Assembly (NCBI GenBank): GCA_022769565.1
Contig: JALEJQ010000083.1
Span: 1-32,484 of the forward strand
DNA length: 32,484 nt
Reading direction: 5' to 3'
Source: Oscillospiraceae bacterium
Lineage (GTDB): Bacteria > Bacillota > Clostridia > Oscillospirales > Ruminococcaceae
The position numbers were made by a program, and so were the translations under genes. A model generated the notes under the pieces. The model saw only the letters and a program-made list of their open reading frames with translations, was not told the origin of the DNA and did no database searches. Positions within the stretch are counted from its first letter, which is position 1. Each line of letters opens with the position of its first letter. This document shows, in pieces, positions 25,042-32,484 of this stretch.

Positions 25042-26805
25042 TTGAATACGATATACTCAATAAACGGTCCTGTTGTCAAGGTAAAAGATACCGATGATTT
25101 CAGTATGCTTGAAATGGTCTATGTTGGAGTAAAAAAGCTGGTAGGTGAGGTCATTGCCGTAAACTCCGAGGAAACCACCATTCAGGTTTACGAATCCACA
25201 ACGGGACTTAAACCGGGCGAACCCGTTTCGGGCAGCGGAATGCCTATGTCCGCAACTCTCGGACCTGGTATCCTGTCAAACATTTTTGACGGAATAGAAC
25301 GTCCTCTCAGAAAGCTGGAGGAAATAAGCGGTGCGTTCATTGCCGAGGGCGCCGAGGTTTCCTCTCTTGATACAGTTAAAAAATACAGCGTTACCATTAA
25401 GGTCAAGGTTGGGGATAAGCTCTGCGGCGGCGATATTTACGCCGTCTGCCCCGAAACGCCTGTTATCGAACACAGGTGTATGCTTCGTCCTAATCTCAGC
25501 GGCGAGGTCGTCTGGACGGCTCCCGACGGGGATTACACCGTTAACGACACCGTTGTTAAGATAAGAAAGCCCGACGGCAGCGAGGAAGAGCTTACCCTCT
25601 GTCAGAAGTGGCCTATCAAGCAGGCAAGACCCTTTACAAAGCGTCTGCCTATAAACAGACCCCTTATTACGGGTCAGAGAGTTATCGACACCGTTCTCCC
25701 CATTGCAAAGGGCGGCACGGCGGCTATCCCCGGCGGCTTCGGTACGGGCAAGACCATGACACAGCATCAGCTTGCCAAGTGGTGCGACGCAGACATTATC
25801 GTTTATATCGGCTGCGGCGAGCGCGGAAACGAAATGACCCAAGTTCTTGAAGAATTTTCGGGACTTGTTGACCCAAGAACGGGAAAATCCCTTACCGACC
25901 GTACTATTCTTATCGCAAACACCTCAAATATGCCTGTTGCAGCCCGTGAAGCGTCCATTTACACAGGTATCACCCTTGCGGAATATTACCGTGATATGGG
26001 TTATCACATTGCAATTATGGCGGATTCAACGTCAAGATGGGCGGAGGCACTCCGTGAGATAAGCGGACGACTTGAAGAAATGCCTGCGGAGGAAGGCTTC
26101 CCTGCATATCTTCCTTCAAGAATTTCCGAATTCTACGAAAGAGCAGGCTATGTTGAATCGCTGAACGGCAGGGAAGGCTCCGTTACTATCATCGGCGCCG
26201 TATCTCCTCAGGGTTCAGACTTCTCCGAGCCTGTTACACAGAACACAAAGCGTTTTGTGCGCTGCTTCTGGGCGCTGGACAAGGCTCTTGCATACGCTCG
26301 TCACTATCCTGCAATAAACTGGAACGACAGCTATTCCGAATACACAGATGATCTTGGCGAATATTATGAGGAAAACGTAAACAGCGACTTCCTTAAATAC
26401 CGTCTTGAAATAACAAAGATCCTCCACGAGGAAAACAAGCTTATGGAGATAGTAAAGCTCATCGGTTCGGACGTTCTTCCCGAGGATCAGAAGCTGGTAA
26501 TTGAAATTGCAAGAGTTGTAAGAGTAGGTTTTTTGCAGCAGAACGCTTACCACAAGGACGATACCTACGTTCCCCTTGAAAAGCAGTTCCTTATGATGGG
26601 CGCAATACTCAACCTTTACACCAGCTCCAAAAAAGCGGTGGAGGCAGGCGTAAGCACCGCAGACCTGCTTAAAACGGGACTTTTTGAAAAGGTAATTAAG
26701 ATAAAGTACGATATACCCAACGACAAGCCGGAAATGTTCCGTCTGCTTAACGTTGAAATTGAACAGGGTATAAAGAAACTGACGCAGGAGGTTCTTTCGT
26801 TATGA
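25042..26805 (+). CDS. ntpA: V-type ATPase catalytic subunit A
   Basis: 587 residues. It hydrolyses or synthesises ATP. The P-loop is G-G-F-G-T-G-K-T at 231-238, a variant of the usual [17 protein letters not shown] and [15 protein letters not shown] follow as expected. The N-terminal I-N-G-P-V-V-K-V and the non-homologous insertion region (about 120-190) identify A rather than an F-type beta. The start is TTG at 25042 because AGGAGG lies 8 bases upstream; a TTG at 25009 would overlap the E gene. The stop overlaps the B start by four bases. Confidence 0.97.
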   Translation: MNTIYSINGPVVKVKDTDDFSMLEMVYVGVKKLVGEVIAVNSEETTIQVYESTTGLKPGEPVSGSGMPMSATLGPGILSNIFDGIERPLRKLEEISGAFIAEGAEVSSLDTVKKYSVTIKVKVGDKLCGGDIYAVCPETPVIEHRCMLRPNLSGEVVWTAPDGDYTVNDTVVKIRKPDGSEEELTLCQKWPIKQARPFTKRLPINRPLITGQRVIDTVLPIAKGGTAAIPGGFGTGKTMTQHQLAKWCDADIIVYIGCGERGNEMTQVLEEFSGLVDPRTGKSLTDRTILIANTSNMPVAAREASIYTGITLAEYYRDMGYHIAIMADSTSRWAEALREISGRLEEMPAEEGFPAYLPSRISEFYERAGYVESLNGREGSVTIIGAVSPQGSDFSEPVTQNTKRFVRCFWALDKALAYARHYPAINWNDSYSEYTDDLGEYYEENVNSDFLKYRLEITKILHEENKLMEIVKLIGSDVLPEDQKLVIEIARVVRVGFLQQNAYHKDDTYVPLEKQFLMMGAILNLYTSSKKAVEAGVSTADLLKTGLFEKVIKIKYDIPNDKPEMFRLLNVEIEQGIKKLTQEVLSL

Positions 26806-28196
26806 GCTTACAATATGTAGGATTAAAGGAAATAAACGGACCTCTTGTAGTCCTTGACAATGTTGACAACGTTGCATACGATGAAGTAGTTGACATAAGG
26901 CTTGACGACGGCACAAGAAGAATAGGCCGAGTTGTTGAGATAGCAGGACGGAGAGCCGTTTTGCAGGTTTTCGAGGGCACAAAGGGTCTTTCCCTTAAAA
27001 ACACGAAAACACGCTTTCTGGGCAAGCCTATGGAGCTGCCCCTTTCCCCCGAGCTTCTGGGCAGAGTTTTCAACGGCGCAGGACGTCCCGTTGACGGTCT
27101 GGGCGAGATATTCCCCGAAAAGACCGCCGACATCAACGGACGCCCCCTTAACCCCGTTTCAAGAACCTATCCGAGAAACTATATAAACACGGGTATTTCC
27201 TCGATCGATGCGCTTATGACACTTATCAGAGGTCAGAAGCTGCCTATTTTCTCAGGCTCCGGTCTTTCACACAACAAGCTGGCGGTTCAGATAGTCCGTC
27301 AGGCTAAGATAGCAGAGGACAACGGACAGGGCTTCGCCGTAGTCTTTGCCGCAATGGGCGTTAAAAACGATGTTGCCGACTACTTCCGCAGAAGCTTTGA
27401 GGAAAGCGGCGTTCTGCAGCGTGTTGTAATGTTCCTGAACCTTTCCAACGACCCTATCATTGAGCGTATCCTTACCCCCAGATGTGCGCTGACCGCTGCG
27501 GAGTATCTTGCATATGAAAAAAATATGCACATTCTTGTTATTCTTACGGATATGACCTCCTATGCCGAGGCTGTGCGTGAATTTTCCTCTTCAAAGGGAG
27601 AAATTCCTGCAAGAAAGGGCTACCCCGGCTACCTTTATTCCGACCTTGCTTCGATTTACGAAAGAGCAGGCGTTATAAACGGCTCGGACGGCTCTATCAC
27701 TCAGATACCTATCCTTACAATGCCTAACGATGATATTACTCACCCTGTACCCGACCTTACGGGTTACATTACCGAGGGTCAGATAGTGCTTGACAGAGGC
27801 TTGGAGCAGTCGGGAATTTATCCGCCTATATCCGTTCTGCCGTCACTTTCCCGTCTTATGAAGGACGGCATAGGCGAGGGCTACACAAGAGAGGACCATG
27901 CGGCTGTTTCCAACCAGCTTTTTGCCGCTTATGCAAAGGTAAGCGACGCAAGAGCGCTTGCATCCGTTATCGGCGAGGACGAGCTTTCCGACCTTGACAA
28001 GGCGTATATGTACTTCGGCAAGATGTTTGAGAAGTATTTTGTTTCCCAGAGAGAGGACGAGAACCGCTCCATTGAGGAGACACTTGACCTTGGCTGGAAC
28101 CTGCTTTCGCTGCTGCCCAAGGCGGCGCTTGACCGTGTTGACGAAAAGCTGCTTGAAGAAAAATACAACCCGAAAGCCGCCGAGCTTTTCAGTTAA
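26802..28196 (+). CDS. ntpB: V-type ATPase regulatory subunit B
   Basis: 464 residues, non-catalytic partner of A in the hexameric head. It begins [10 protein letters not shown] and has [11 protein letters not shown] in place of a P-loop, [11 protein letters not shown] and [16 protein letters not shown], all typical of B. The ATG is within the ATGA overlap with the A stop, so synthesis of A and B is coupled, suiting their 3:3 ratio. Confidence 0.97.
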   Translation: MSLQYVGLKEINGPLVVLDNVDNVAYDEVVDIRLDDGTRRIGRVVEIAGRRAVLQVFEGTKGLSLKNTKTRFLGKPMELPLSPELLGRVFNGAGRPVDGLGEIFPEKTADINGRPLNPVSRTYPRNYINTGISSIDALMTLIRGQKLPIFSGSGLSHNKLAVQIVRQAKIAEDNGQGFAVVFAAMGVKNDVADYFRRSFEESGVLQRVVMFLNLSNDPIIERILTPRCALTAAEYLAYEKNMHILVILTDMTSYAEAVREFSSSKGEIPARKGYPGYLYSDLASIYERAGVINGSDGSITQIPILTMPNDDITHPVPDLTGYITEGQIVLDRGLEQSGIYPPISVLPSLSRLMKDGIGEGYTREDHAAVSNQLFAAYAKVSDARALASVIGEDELSDLDKAYMYFGKMFEKYFVSQREDENRSIEETLDLGWNLLSLLPKAALDRVDEKLLEEKYNPKAAELFS

Positions 28197-28210
28197 AGGA
28201 GTGAGCTTCA

Positions 28211-28855
28211 ATGGCCGATCAGGTATTTCCCACCAAAGGAAACCTGCTTAACACGCAGAAATCCCTTGCTCTTGCACAGCTTGGCTATGAGCTGCTTGAC
28301 AAAAAGAGAAATATCCTTATCCGTGAGCTTATGCTGATGGTGGACAAGGCAAAGGAGCTTCGGGGAACCATAGACAGCACCTATATTGAAGCGTATTCTG
28401 CGCTCCAGACGGCGAACATCACTCACGGCGTTGTTCAGAATATTGCCGAGGGAATGCCCATTGAGAACGGCATAACGGTGTCCTACCGCAGCGTAATGGG
28501 CTGCGAGCTGCCGAAGCTGTCCATGGCGGAGAAGAAGCCGAAGCTGGACTACGGCTTTATGAACACCGATTCCAACGTTGACAGGGCGTACATCTGCTTT
28601 GAAAAGGTAAAGCAGATGACGGTGGTTCTTGCAGAGGTGGAAAACAGCATTTACCGTCTGACAAATTCCATAAGAAAGACCCAGACGAGGGCGAATGCTT
28701 TGCAGAATATCGTTATTCCAAAATACCGTGATATTGTTAAATATATTTCCGGCAGCCTTGACGAAAAGGAACGTGAAGAGTTCTCGCGAATGAAGGTCAT
28801 CAAGGCGCAGAAGCTGAGAAAACAGCAGAAGTATAAAATAAAAAGTAAGGAATAA
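28211..28855 (+). CDS. ntpD: V-type ATPase subunit D (central shaft)
   Basis: 214 residues. N-terminal P-T-K-G-N-L-L-N, then K-R-N-I-L-I-R-E-L, and a C-terminal helix with R-R/T-N-A-L-Q-N-I-V-I-P are the D-subunit (gamma-like) pattern. It forms the rotating coiled-coil shaft with F. AAAGGAG precedes the ATG 14 bases after the B stop. Last gene of the operon, followed by a strong terminator. Confidence 0.96.
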   Translation: MADQVFPTKGNLLNTQKSLALAQLGYELLDKKRNILIRELMLMVDKAKELRGTIDSTYIEAYSALQTANITHGVVQNIAEGMPIENGITVSYRSVMGCELPKLSMAEKKPKLDYGFMNTDSNVDRAYICFEKVKQMTVVLAEVENSIYRLTNSIRKTQTRANALQNIVIPKYRDIVKYISGSLDEKEREEFSRMKVIKAQKLRKQQKYKIKSKE

Positions 28856-28901
28856 AAGGCTTTGCAATACTGTCTGCTCTTTATCCAAAGATACCGCAAA
28901 A

Positions 28902-28937
28902 AGCACCAAAGCGGACTTTTTTGTCTGCTTTGGTGCT
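28902..28937 (+). terminator. Terminator of the V-ATPase operon
   Basis: A 15-bp stem (28902-28916 with 28923-28937, one G-U) with a loop of six T, followed by GTTTGTATAG. It lies 46 bases after the stop of subunit D. Confidence 0.85.
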
Positions 28938-28947
28938 GTTTGTATAG

Positions 28948-28973
28948 TAAAACCCCCGAAAATTAATTCGGGG
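28948..28973 (-). terminator. Terminator for the minus-strand toxin/immunity island
   Basis: A perfect 7-bp stem CCCCGAA/TTCGGGG (28954-28960 with 28967-28973), 6-base loop, followed on the minus strand by GGTTTTAC. It ends transcription arriving from the immunity gene at 29038 and faces the V-ATPase terminator. Confidence 0.75.
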
Positions 28974-29037
28974 AGTCTATTAAACTATAATTTGGAATTG
29001 ATATCAAGCATAGTATATTCATAATAGTAAAATATAC

Positions 29038-29370
29038 TTAATTTATTTTAAAATTTATTTTTTTAATATAATATGATAGATATTCAAGTATATGAGCCAA
29101 TCTTTCAATTGTAACAATAGACACAACATTTATTCCATCAGAATCTTTCTTAATATCCTGTGCTATTTCAAAAACATCATCATATAATGACCCAATACAT
29201 ACATTAGCTTTTTTTAATTCTTCTACGCTTTTTTTTTCAATTTCAAATCTGTCATCTAAAAAATCCAAATAATAATCATCAATTAATTCGATTGTATTTA
29301 AATTAATACTTTTAAGATATTCTACAATACTTTCCATTGACTTGCTAAGTAGATCAATATCAATATTCAC
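29038..29370 (-). CDS. Probable immunity protein of the RHS toxin tip
   Basis: 110 residues from a GTG at 29368-29370, chosen because GGAG lies 9 bases upstream and the sequence then begins N-I-D-I-D-L-L; an ATG at 29383-29385, one base past the RHS stop, is the alternative and would allow re-initiation. The protein is acidic, alpha/beta, with I-E-L-I-D-D-Y-Y, a conserved-looking I-G-S-L-Y-D-D and a long C-terminal helix (R-L-A-H-I-L-E-Y-L). This recalls a family of small cytosolic proteins found just downstream of polymorphic toxins; that recognition is from memory. Its base composition is far more AT-rich than core genes. Placement directly after the RHS C-terminus is the main support. Confidence 0.65.
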   Translation of the reverse strand: MNIDIDLLSKSMESIVEYLKSINLNTIELIDDYYLDFLDDRFEIEKKSVEELKKANVCIGSLYDDVFEIAQDIKKDSDGINVVSIVTIERLAHILEYLSYYIKKINFKIN

Positions 29371-29386
29371 TGTTCCACACTCCATT

Positions 29387-30855
29387 TTACAAATTATTAA
29401 GTATTTCAATTATTTCCTCTATTACCTGGTTTAAATTATTAATCTGATTTGCAAGCTGCTTATTTAACAACGATGTTATTCGACCATCAATTATCTGTTG
29501 TCGAATCAATTCTGTTGCAGTTACAAGCTTACCTAAATTATCACCAGAGTAAGGGTCTTTACAATAGTCTGATAACTTATCAAAATGTTCCAAAATAGTC
29601 TTAGCATGTTTGAGTGCTGATTTAATTAGTTTATTAAGATCATCATCATTTTTATTTGGTCCACCAGTACCCGAACCAGAACCGCCAGCATCACCAACAG
29701 TTTCATCTCTGGCTTCTTCATTTGCTTCAGCAGATGTTGTATTACCACTTGCAATATTATTAATCTGAAGAAGTAGGTATTGTGTAAGAAGCGTTCCAAC
29801 TACAGGTGTTAAAGCAGTTGCCAACCCTGCCATTATAGAATTGAAGATTCCAATGGCATTTAACTGGACAGTTTGGTCTAATTTTGCCATTCCGGCTGCA
29901 GCTGCCATATTATCTGCATAAAAGCCACTCGGGTCAGTATAAGTAACCGGATTAGAATTAGCATACAAATACTTATGCAAACTGATTGGGTCAGCATTAG
30001 AACCCTGATAGGTATCCATAGAGATAAACCTACCGATAGAGGTATCCATATAACGAGCGCGCAAGTAGTATAATCCCGTTGTACTGTCAAATTGCTCGCC
30101 GCAATAGAGATAATTGTTTGCAGTTTCACCGGTAGATGAAAGCAGATTGCCGAAAGCATCGTAAGAATAAGTATCGGTTATCTTTCCGTCTTCATCTGCC
30201 AATGCTCTGACAGTTCCGTGTCCATCATAGAGATAAACATAAACTTCTCCGTCAATTTCCTGTGAAATAAGGTCTGCATCGACAGTATAGATAACCTCGC
30301 CGTCATTGCTAATCTCAACAAGAACATTTGTCAAAGATGAGTTATCGTTCAGATACTTAACGAATTCAACCGAACCGTCACTTTGAGTTGTAGTTTTGCT
30401 TGTTCTATTACCTGCATAATCGTAAGTATATGTTTCAACAACTACATTATTGCCCTGCTGAACGGTAGCTTTTACAAGCCTATTCTCGCTGTTGTACTCA
30501 TAAAGAGCAGCTTTGCCAACGCCGACAATACGAACAAGATTTCCGTTCAAATCATACTCATAAGTAGTATCGTTTTCGCTGATAAGCTGATTGAGGGCAT
30601 TATAAGTGTAAACAGTTTCAACGCCATTTACAGTTTTCAAGGTGCGGTTGCTTACGCTGTCATAAGCATAGGTGTAGGTAGTTACCTTTTTGCCCTTGGT
30701 GATCGTTTCGGAAGTCAGGCGATAGAGTTCGTCATAGGTGTATTAAACAGTTCTATCAAGCTCTTCAACCTTGATTCTTTCGCCCGAAGCGCCAAGAGTA
30801 TAGATATATTTTACCACAACATTGCTGTCGCTGTCAACAGTTTCTTCGCAAGTTG
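29387..30855 (-). pseudogene. 5'-truncated RHS-repeat protein with C-terminal toxin-like tip
   Basis: RHS/YD repeats (Y-T-Y-N-A-L-N-Q-L, Y-E-Y-D-L-N-G-N-L) lead into the RHS core (Y-D-A-F-G-N, G-L-Y-Y-L-R-A-R-Y-M-D, G-R-F-I-S-M-D, N-P-V-T-Y-T-D-P-S-G). After D-P-S-G comes a variable tip of ~180 residues: a hydrophobic segment, a Gly/Ser linker, then a charged helical domain. An in-frame TAA at 30743-30745 interrupts readable RHS sequence that continues upstream to about 30855 and then ends at an unrelated terminator, so thousands of bases of 5' gene, including any export region, are missing. The longest frame after the stop has no Shine-Dalgarno-supported start. The toxin activity is not recognisable. 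Probably a displaced RHS cassette kept with its immunity gene. Confidence 0.85.
30808..30837 (-). promoter_or_regulatory. Promoter-like sequence inside the RHS remnant
   Basis: On the minus strand, perfect TTGACA (30832-30837), an 18-base spacer and TAAAAT (30808-30813) with an extended TG. It lies just inside the truncated 5' edge and downstream of the terminator at 30857-30894, so it is the only visible candidate able to transcribe the remnant and the immunity gene. It is also coding sequence of the ancestral RHS gene and may be fortuitous. Confidence 0.45.
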
Positions 30856-30856
30856 C

Positions 30857-30894
30857 AAAAAATACTCTCCTTACCGGTTGTACGGTAAGGAGAG
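30857..30894 (-). terminator. Terminator of the small zinc-finger gene
   Basis: A perfect 12-bp stem (30865-30876 with 30883-30894) and 6-base loop, followed on the minus strand by TATTTTTTG. It lies 28 bases after the stop of the 87-residue gene and abuts the broken end of the RHS remnant. Confidence 0.88.
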
Positions 30895-30921
30895 GAAATA
30901 ACAAAAAAGTCTATAGAAACA

Positions 30922-31185
30922 CTATATTACTTTCCATTGAAATAAATTATTAAAGTCAGCAAAACAGTCATCACATATCCAATAATACTCATCTTCAGTA
31001 CAATATGCTTCACTCAAATCGCCAGCATAGTTAGAAATTTTCTCCAAACAAAATTCACAATGATCATGATCCCAATCTGTTTTTTTTAATATTCTGTCAG
31101 AATATCTAATATGTTTTAATTTTACTTTATTAAGATATCGCTCTTGACCATTTAATCTCCAATCTTTTATAATCAGCACCCCCAA
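30922..31185 (-). CDS. Small zinc-finger-like protein of unknown function
   Basis: Up to 87 residues. Two Cys pairs, C-x2-C at 43-46 (W-D-H-D-H-C-E-F-C) and C-x2-C at 71-74 (W-I-C-D-D-C-F), suggest one structural zinc site. The N-terminus has N-G-Q-E-R-Y-L. I recall similar small proteins beside RHS and other polymorphic-toxin loci, where they may be immunity or accessory proteins, but no function is established here. The start is unclear: TTG at 31185 has no ribosome-binding site, while GGGGGTG sits just before ATT/ATA codons at about 31173, so a non-canonical start is possible. AT-rich, with its own terminator. Part of the accessory island. Confidence 0.65.
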   Translation of the reverse strand: MGVLIIKDWRLNGQERYLNKVKLKHIRYSDRILKKTDWDHDHCEFCLEKISNYAGDLSEAYCTEDEYYWICDDCFADFNNLFQWKVI

Positions 31186-31292
31186 CTATCTAAAAATATT
31201 TTTTGATAATTCATAATATAATACAATTAAATTACTTCATATATTCTATCTGAACCCACTATAACTCTCCTCAAAAATTCAGCGCCTTGTTT

Positions 31293-32126
31293 TTATTCTT
31301 CACCCAAAACCGCCGCATATATCTCGCTTTTCTTATAGCCTGTCATTTTTGCGGCTTCTTTGCAGGCTTCGGAAGGCTTCATGCCTCCGTCTATCAGCTT
31401 TTTTGCCTGCTCTGCGGCTTGTTCAAGGGTAAGGTTGGCTTCGTTTTCTTCCGCTTTGCAGCCCTCCACCACAAGCACGAACTCGCCTTTGGGATTTACC
31501 GTTTCATAGTATTTTATTGCTTCGGAAATAGTTGTGCGTATGACCTCTTCATGCACCTTTGTAAGCTCACGGCAGATAGATATTTTTCTGTCGCCTAAGT
31601 ATTCAAGCATATCCTCAAGGGTAGCCGTCAGCTTATGGGGGGCTTCATAGAAAACGAGGGTATGGGGGTCTTTGGCAACGGATCTAAGATGCTCGAAGCG
31701 CTGCTTTTTCGTTACGGAGAGGAAGCCCTCAAAAGCGAATCTTGCCGAGGAAATATTGCTAAGTGCCACAGCAGAAGCCATTGCTGTGGGACCGGGTACA
31801 ACTTCTATGGGTATGCCCCTTTCAACACACATTTTTATTAGGTCTGCTCCGGGGTCGGAGATACAGGGCATTCCTGCGTCCGAAACAACGGCGCAGTTTT
31901 CTCCCGATTCGATACGGGCGACTATGCCCTCGCATATTTGCTTTGAGGTATGCTCGTGTAAGCTGACAAGAGGCTTCTTTATTTCAAAATGATTAAGCAG
32001 CTTCAATGTTACTCTTGTGTCCTCGGCGCAGATGAAATCCACGCTTTCCAAGGTTTCCACACCTCGGTAAGTCATATCGCCCAGGTTGCCTATAGGCGTT
32101 CCCACAACGAAAAGTTTTCCGCTCAT
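31293..32126 (-). CDS. rsmI: 16S rRNA (cytidine(1402)-2'-O)-methyltransferase RsmI
   Basis: 277 residues, the usual length. It 2'-O-methylates C1402 of 16S rRNA using S-adenosylmethionine. Signatures: G-T-P-I-G-N-L-G-D-M-T near the N-terminus, A-E-D-T-R, S-D-A-G-M-P-C-I-S-D-P-G, P-G-P-T-A and F-Y-E-A-P-H, followed by R-E-L-T-K-V-H-E-E; tetrapyrrole-methylase fold. The C-terminal extension has the small helical domain common in clostridial RsmI. AAGGAG precedes the ATG. It begins 13 bases after the kinase gene, so the two are co-transcribed. Confidence 0.97.
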   Translation of the reverse strand: MSGKLFVVGTPIGNLGDMTYRGVETLESVDFICAEDTRVTLKLLNHFEIKKPLVSLHEHTSKQICEGIVARIESGENCAVVSDAGMPCISDPGADLIKMCVERGIPIEVVPGPTAMASAVALSNISSARFAFEGFLSVTKKQRFEHLRSVAKDPHTLVFYEAPHKLTATLEDMLEYLGDRKISICRELTKVHEEVIRTTISEAIKYYETVNPKGEFVLVVEGCKAEENEANLTLEQAAEQAKKLIDGGMKPSEACKEAAKMTGYKKSEIYAAVLGEE

Positions 32127-32139
32127 TTTTATGATCTCC

Positions 32140-32484
32140 TTAATACTTCAGGCTGCTGCCGCCTATAAACTCCCTTACAAGTGAATCGGTGGGGACAAGC
32201 CCTTCGGAAACGGGGGCAAGCTCTTTCAGCACCTTGAGCATTACGCTGAGATCCTCAACGTCACCAAGGCGGTTTTCTGCGGCGATAAGGTCGTTAAGCA
32301 GCATTTTGCTGTAAACGGATGCTTCGTAGGCGATAAAGGAATCAATATCGAAATCCGCACGGTGCTTATAGGGCATGATATACTTTTCCTCGCCCCTTGT
32401 AACGCTGCCGTACATACCGAACACGCTTTCAAGGTCACGGCTGCGGAACAGGCGGTCACGGTTAAGGCGGCGCATAAGGCGTAT
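32140..32484 (-). CDS. Uridine kinase / nucleoside kinase family protein (C-terminal part)
   Basis: The frame is open to the window edge; about 114 residues are visible and the N-terminal kinase core is outside. R-R-L-N-R-D, G-E-E-K-Y-I-M-P-Y and the final S-L-V-R-E-F-I-G-G-S match the C-terminal part of the TGS-domain nucleoside kinase group common in Clostridia. The P-loop and TGS domain cannot be seen, so the substrate is not decided. Ends in TAA 13 bases before rsmI. Confidence 0.8.
   Translation of the reverse strand: MRLMRRLNRDRLFRSRDLESVFGMYGSVTRGEEKYIMPYKHRADFDIDSFIAYEASVYSKMLLNDLIAAENRLGDVEDLSVMLKVLKELAPVSEGLVPTDSLVREFIGGSSLKY

Noticed and set aside
30383-30901. Plus-strand frame of 172 codons over the RHS remnant
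   Set aside because: Antisense to YD repeats on the minus strand; no supporting start signal.
31200-31290. Tiny minus-strand frame after GAGGAG between rsmI and the zinc-finger gene (about 10 codons from a GTG)
   Set aside because: It has a good ribosome-binding site but is too short to support as a gene; could be a leader peptide or a remnant, with no further evidence.

Overview
The window comes from a member of the Bacillota, class Clostridia, most likely a Ruminococcus-like member of the Oscillospiraceae. This is inferred from gene content and style: a complete bacterial V-type ATPase operon, a clostridial-type pst-pho locus, an ACT-domain/UPF0210 gene pair, Ala/Ser/Thr-rich lipoprotein N-termini, strong Shine-Dalgarno sequences and extended -10 promoters. 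No rRNA, tRNA, CRISPR array, integrase or insertion sequence was found.

Layout. (1) 1-6048 (+): the 3' part of a very large repetitive secreted or surface protein, ending at a strong bidirectional terminator. (2) 6231-7124 (-): an Rpn/PD-(D/E)XK nuclease-transposase-family protein with a 12-bp tandem repeat encoding an Arg/Glu/Gly linker. (3) 7235-8506 (-): an unassigned lipoprotein, divergent from (4) 8843-15614 (+): pstS-pstC-pstA-pstB-phoU-phoB-phoR, a complete phosphate uptake and sensing locus behind a candidate PhoB/PhoP box array. The PstS looks circularly permuted. (5) 15692-18232 (-): an Lrp/AsnC regulator, a class I aminotransferase (4-nt overlap with the regulator) and ispE. A perfect 16-bp palindrome lies at the predicted start of this transcript. 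(6) 18526-20172 (+): ACT-domain protein and UPF0210 protein. (7) 20261-28855 (+): V-type ATPase in the order G/H-C-I-K-F-E-A-B-D. (8) About 28950-31190 (-): an AT-rich accessory island with a 5'-truncated RHS gene (in-frame stop, C-terminal toxin-like tip), a likely immunity gene and a small zinc-finger protein, separated by terminators. (9) 31293-32484 (-): rsmI and the C-terminal part of a uridine-kinase-family gene, ordinary core genes resuming after the island.

How the genes work together. PhoR/PhoB and PhoU should couple phosphate availability to PstSCAB expression, and the box array before pstS fits autoregulation. The V-ATPase genes encode the catalytic A/B head, D/F rotor, C collar, E/G stalks and the I/K membrane part. 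The c-ring subunit lacks the residues usually associated with sodium binding. The Lrp regulator probably controls its own operon.

The most unusual items are the RHS toxin/immunity remnant, the permuted PstS, 7-bp-period repeats flanking pstB, a 20-nt element shared by two intergenic regions of the pho locus, and the composite repeat protein at the left edge. No wholly new multi-gene system could be demonstrated. The RHS-tip/immunity/zinc-finger cluster is the best candidate for undescribed biology.
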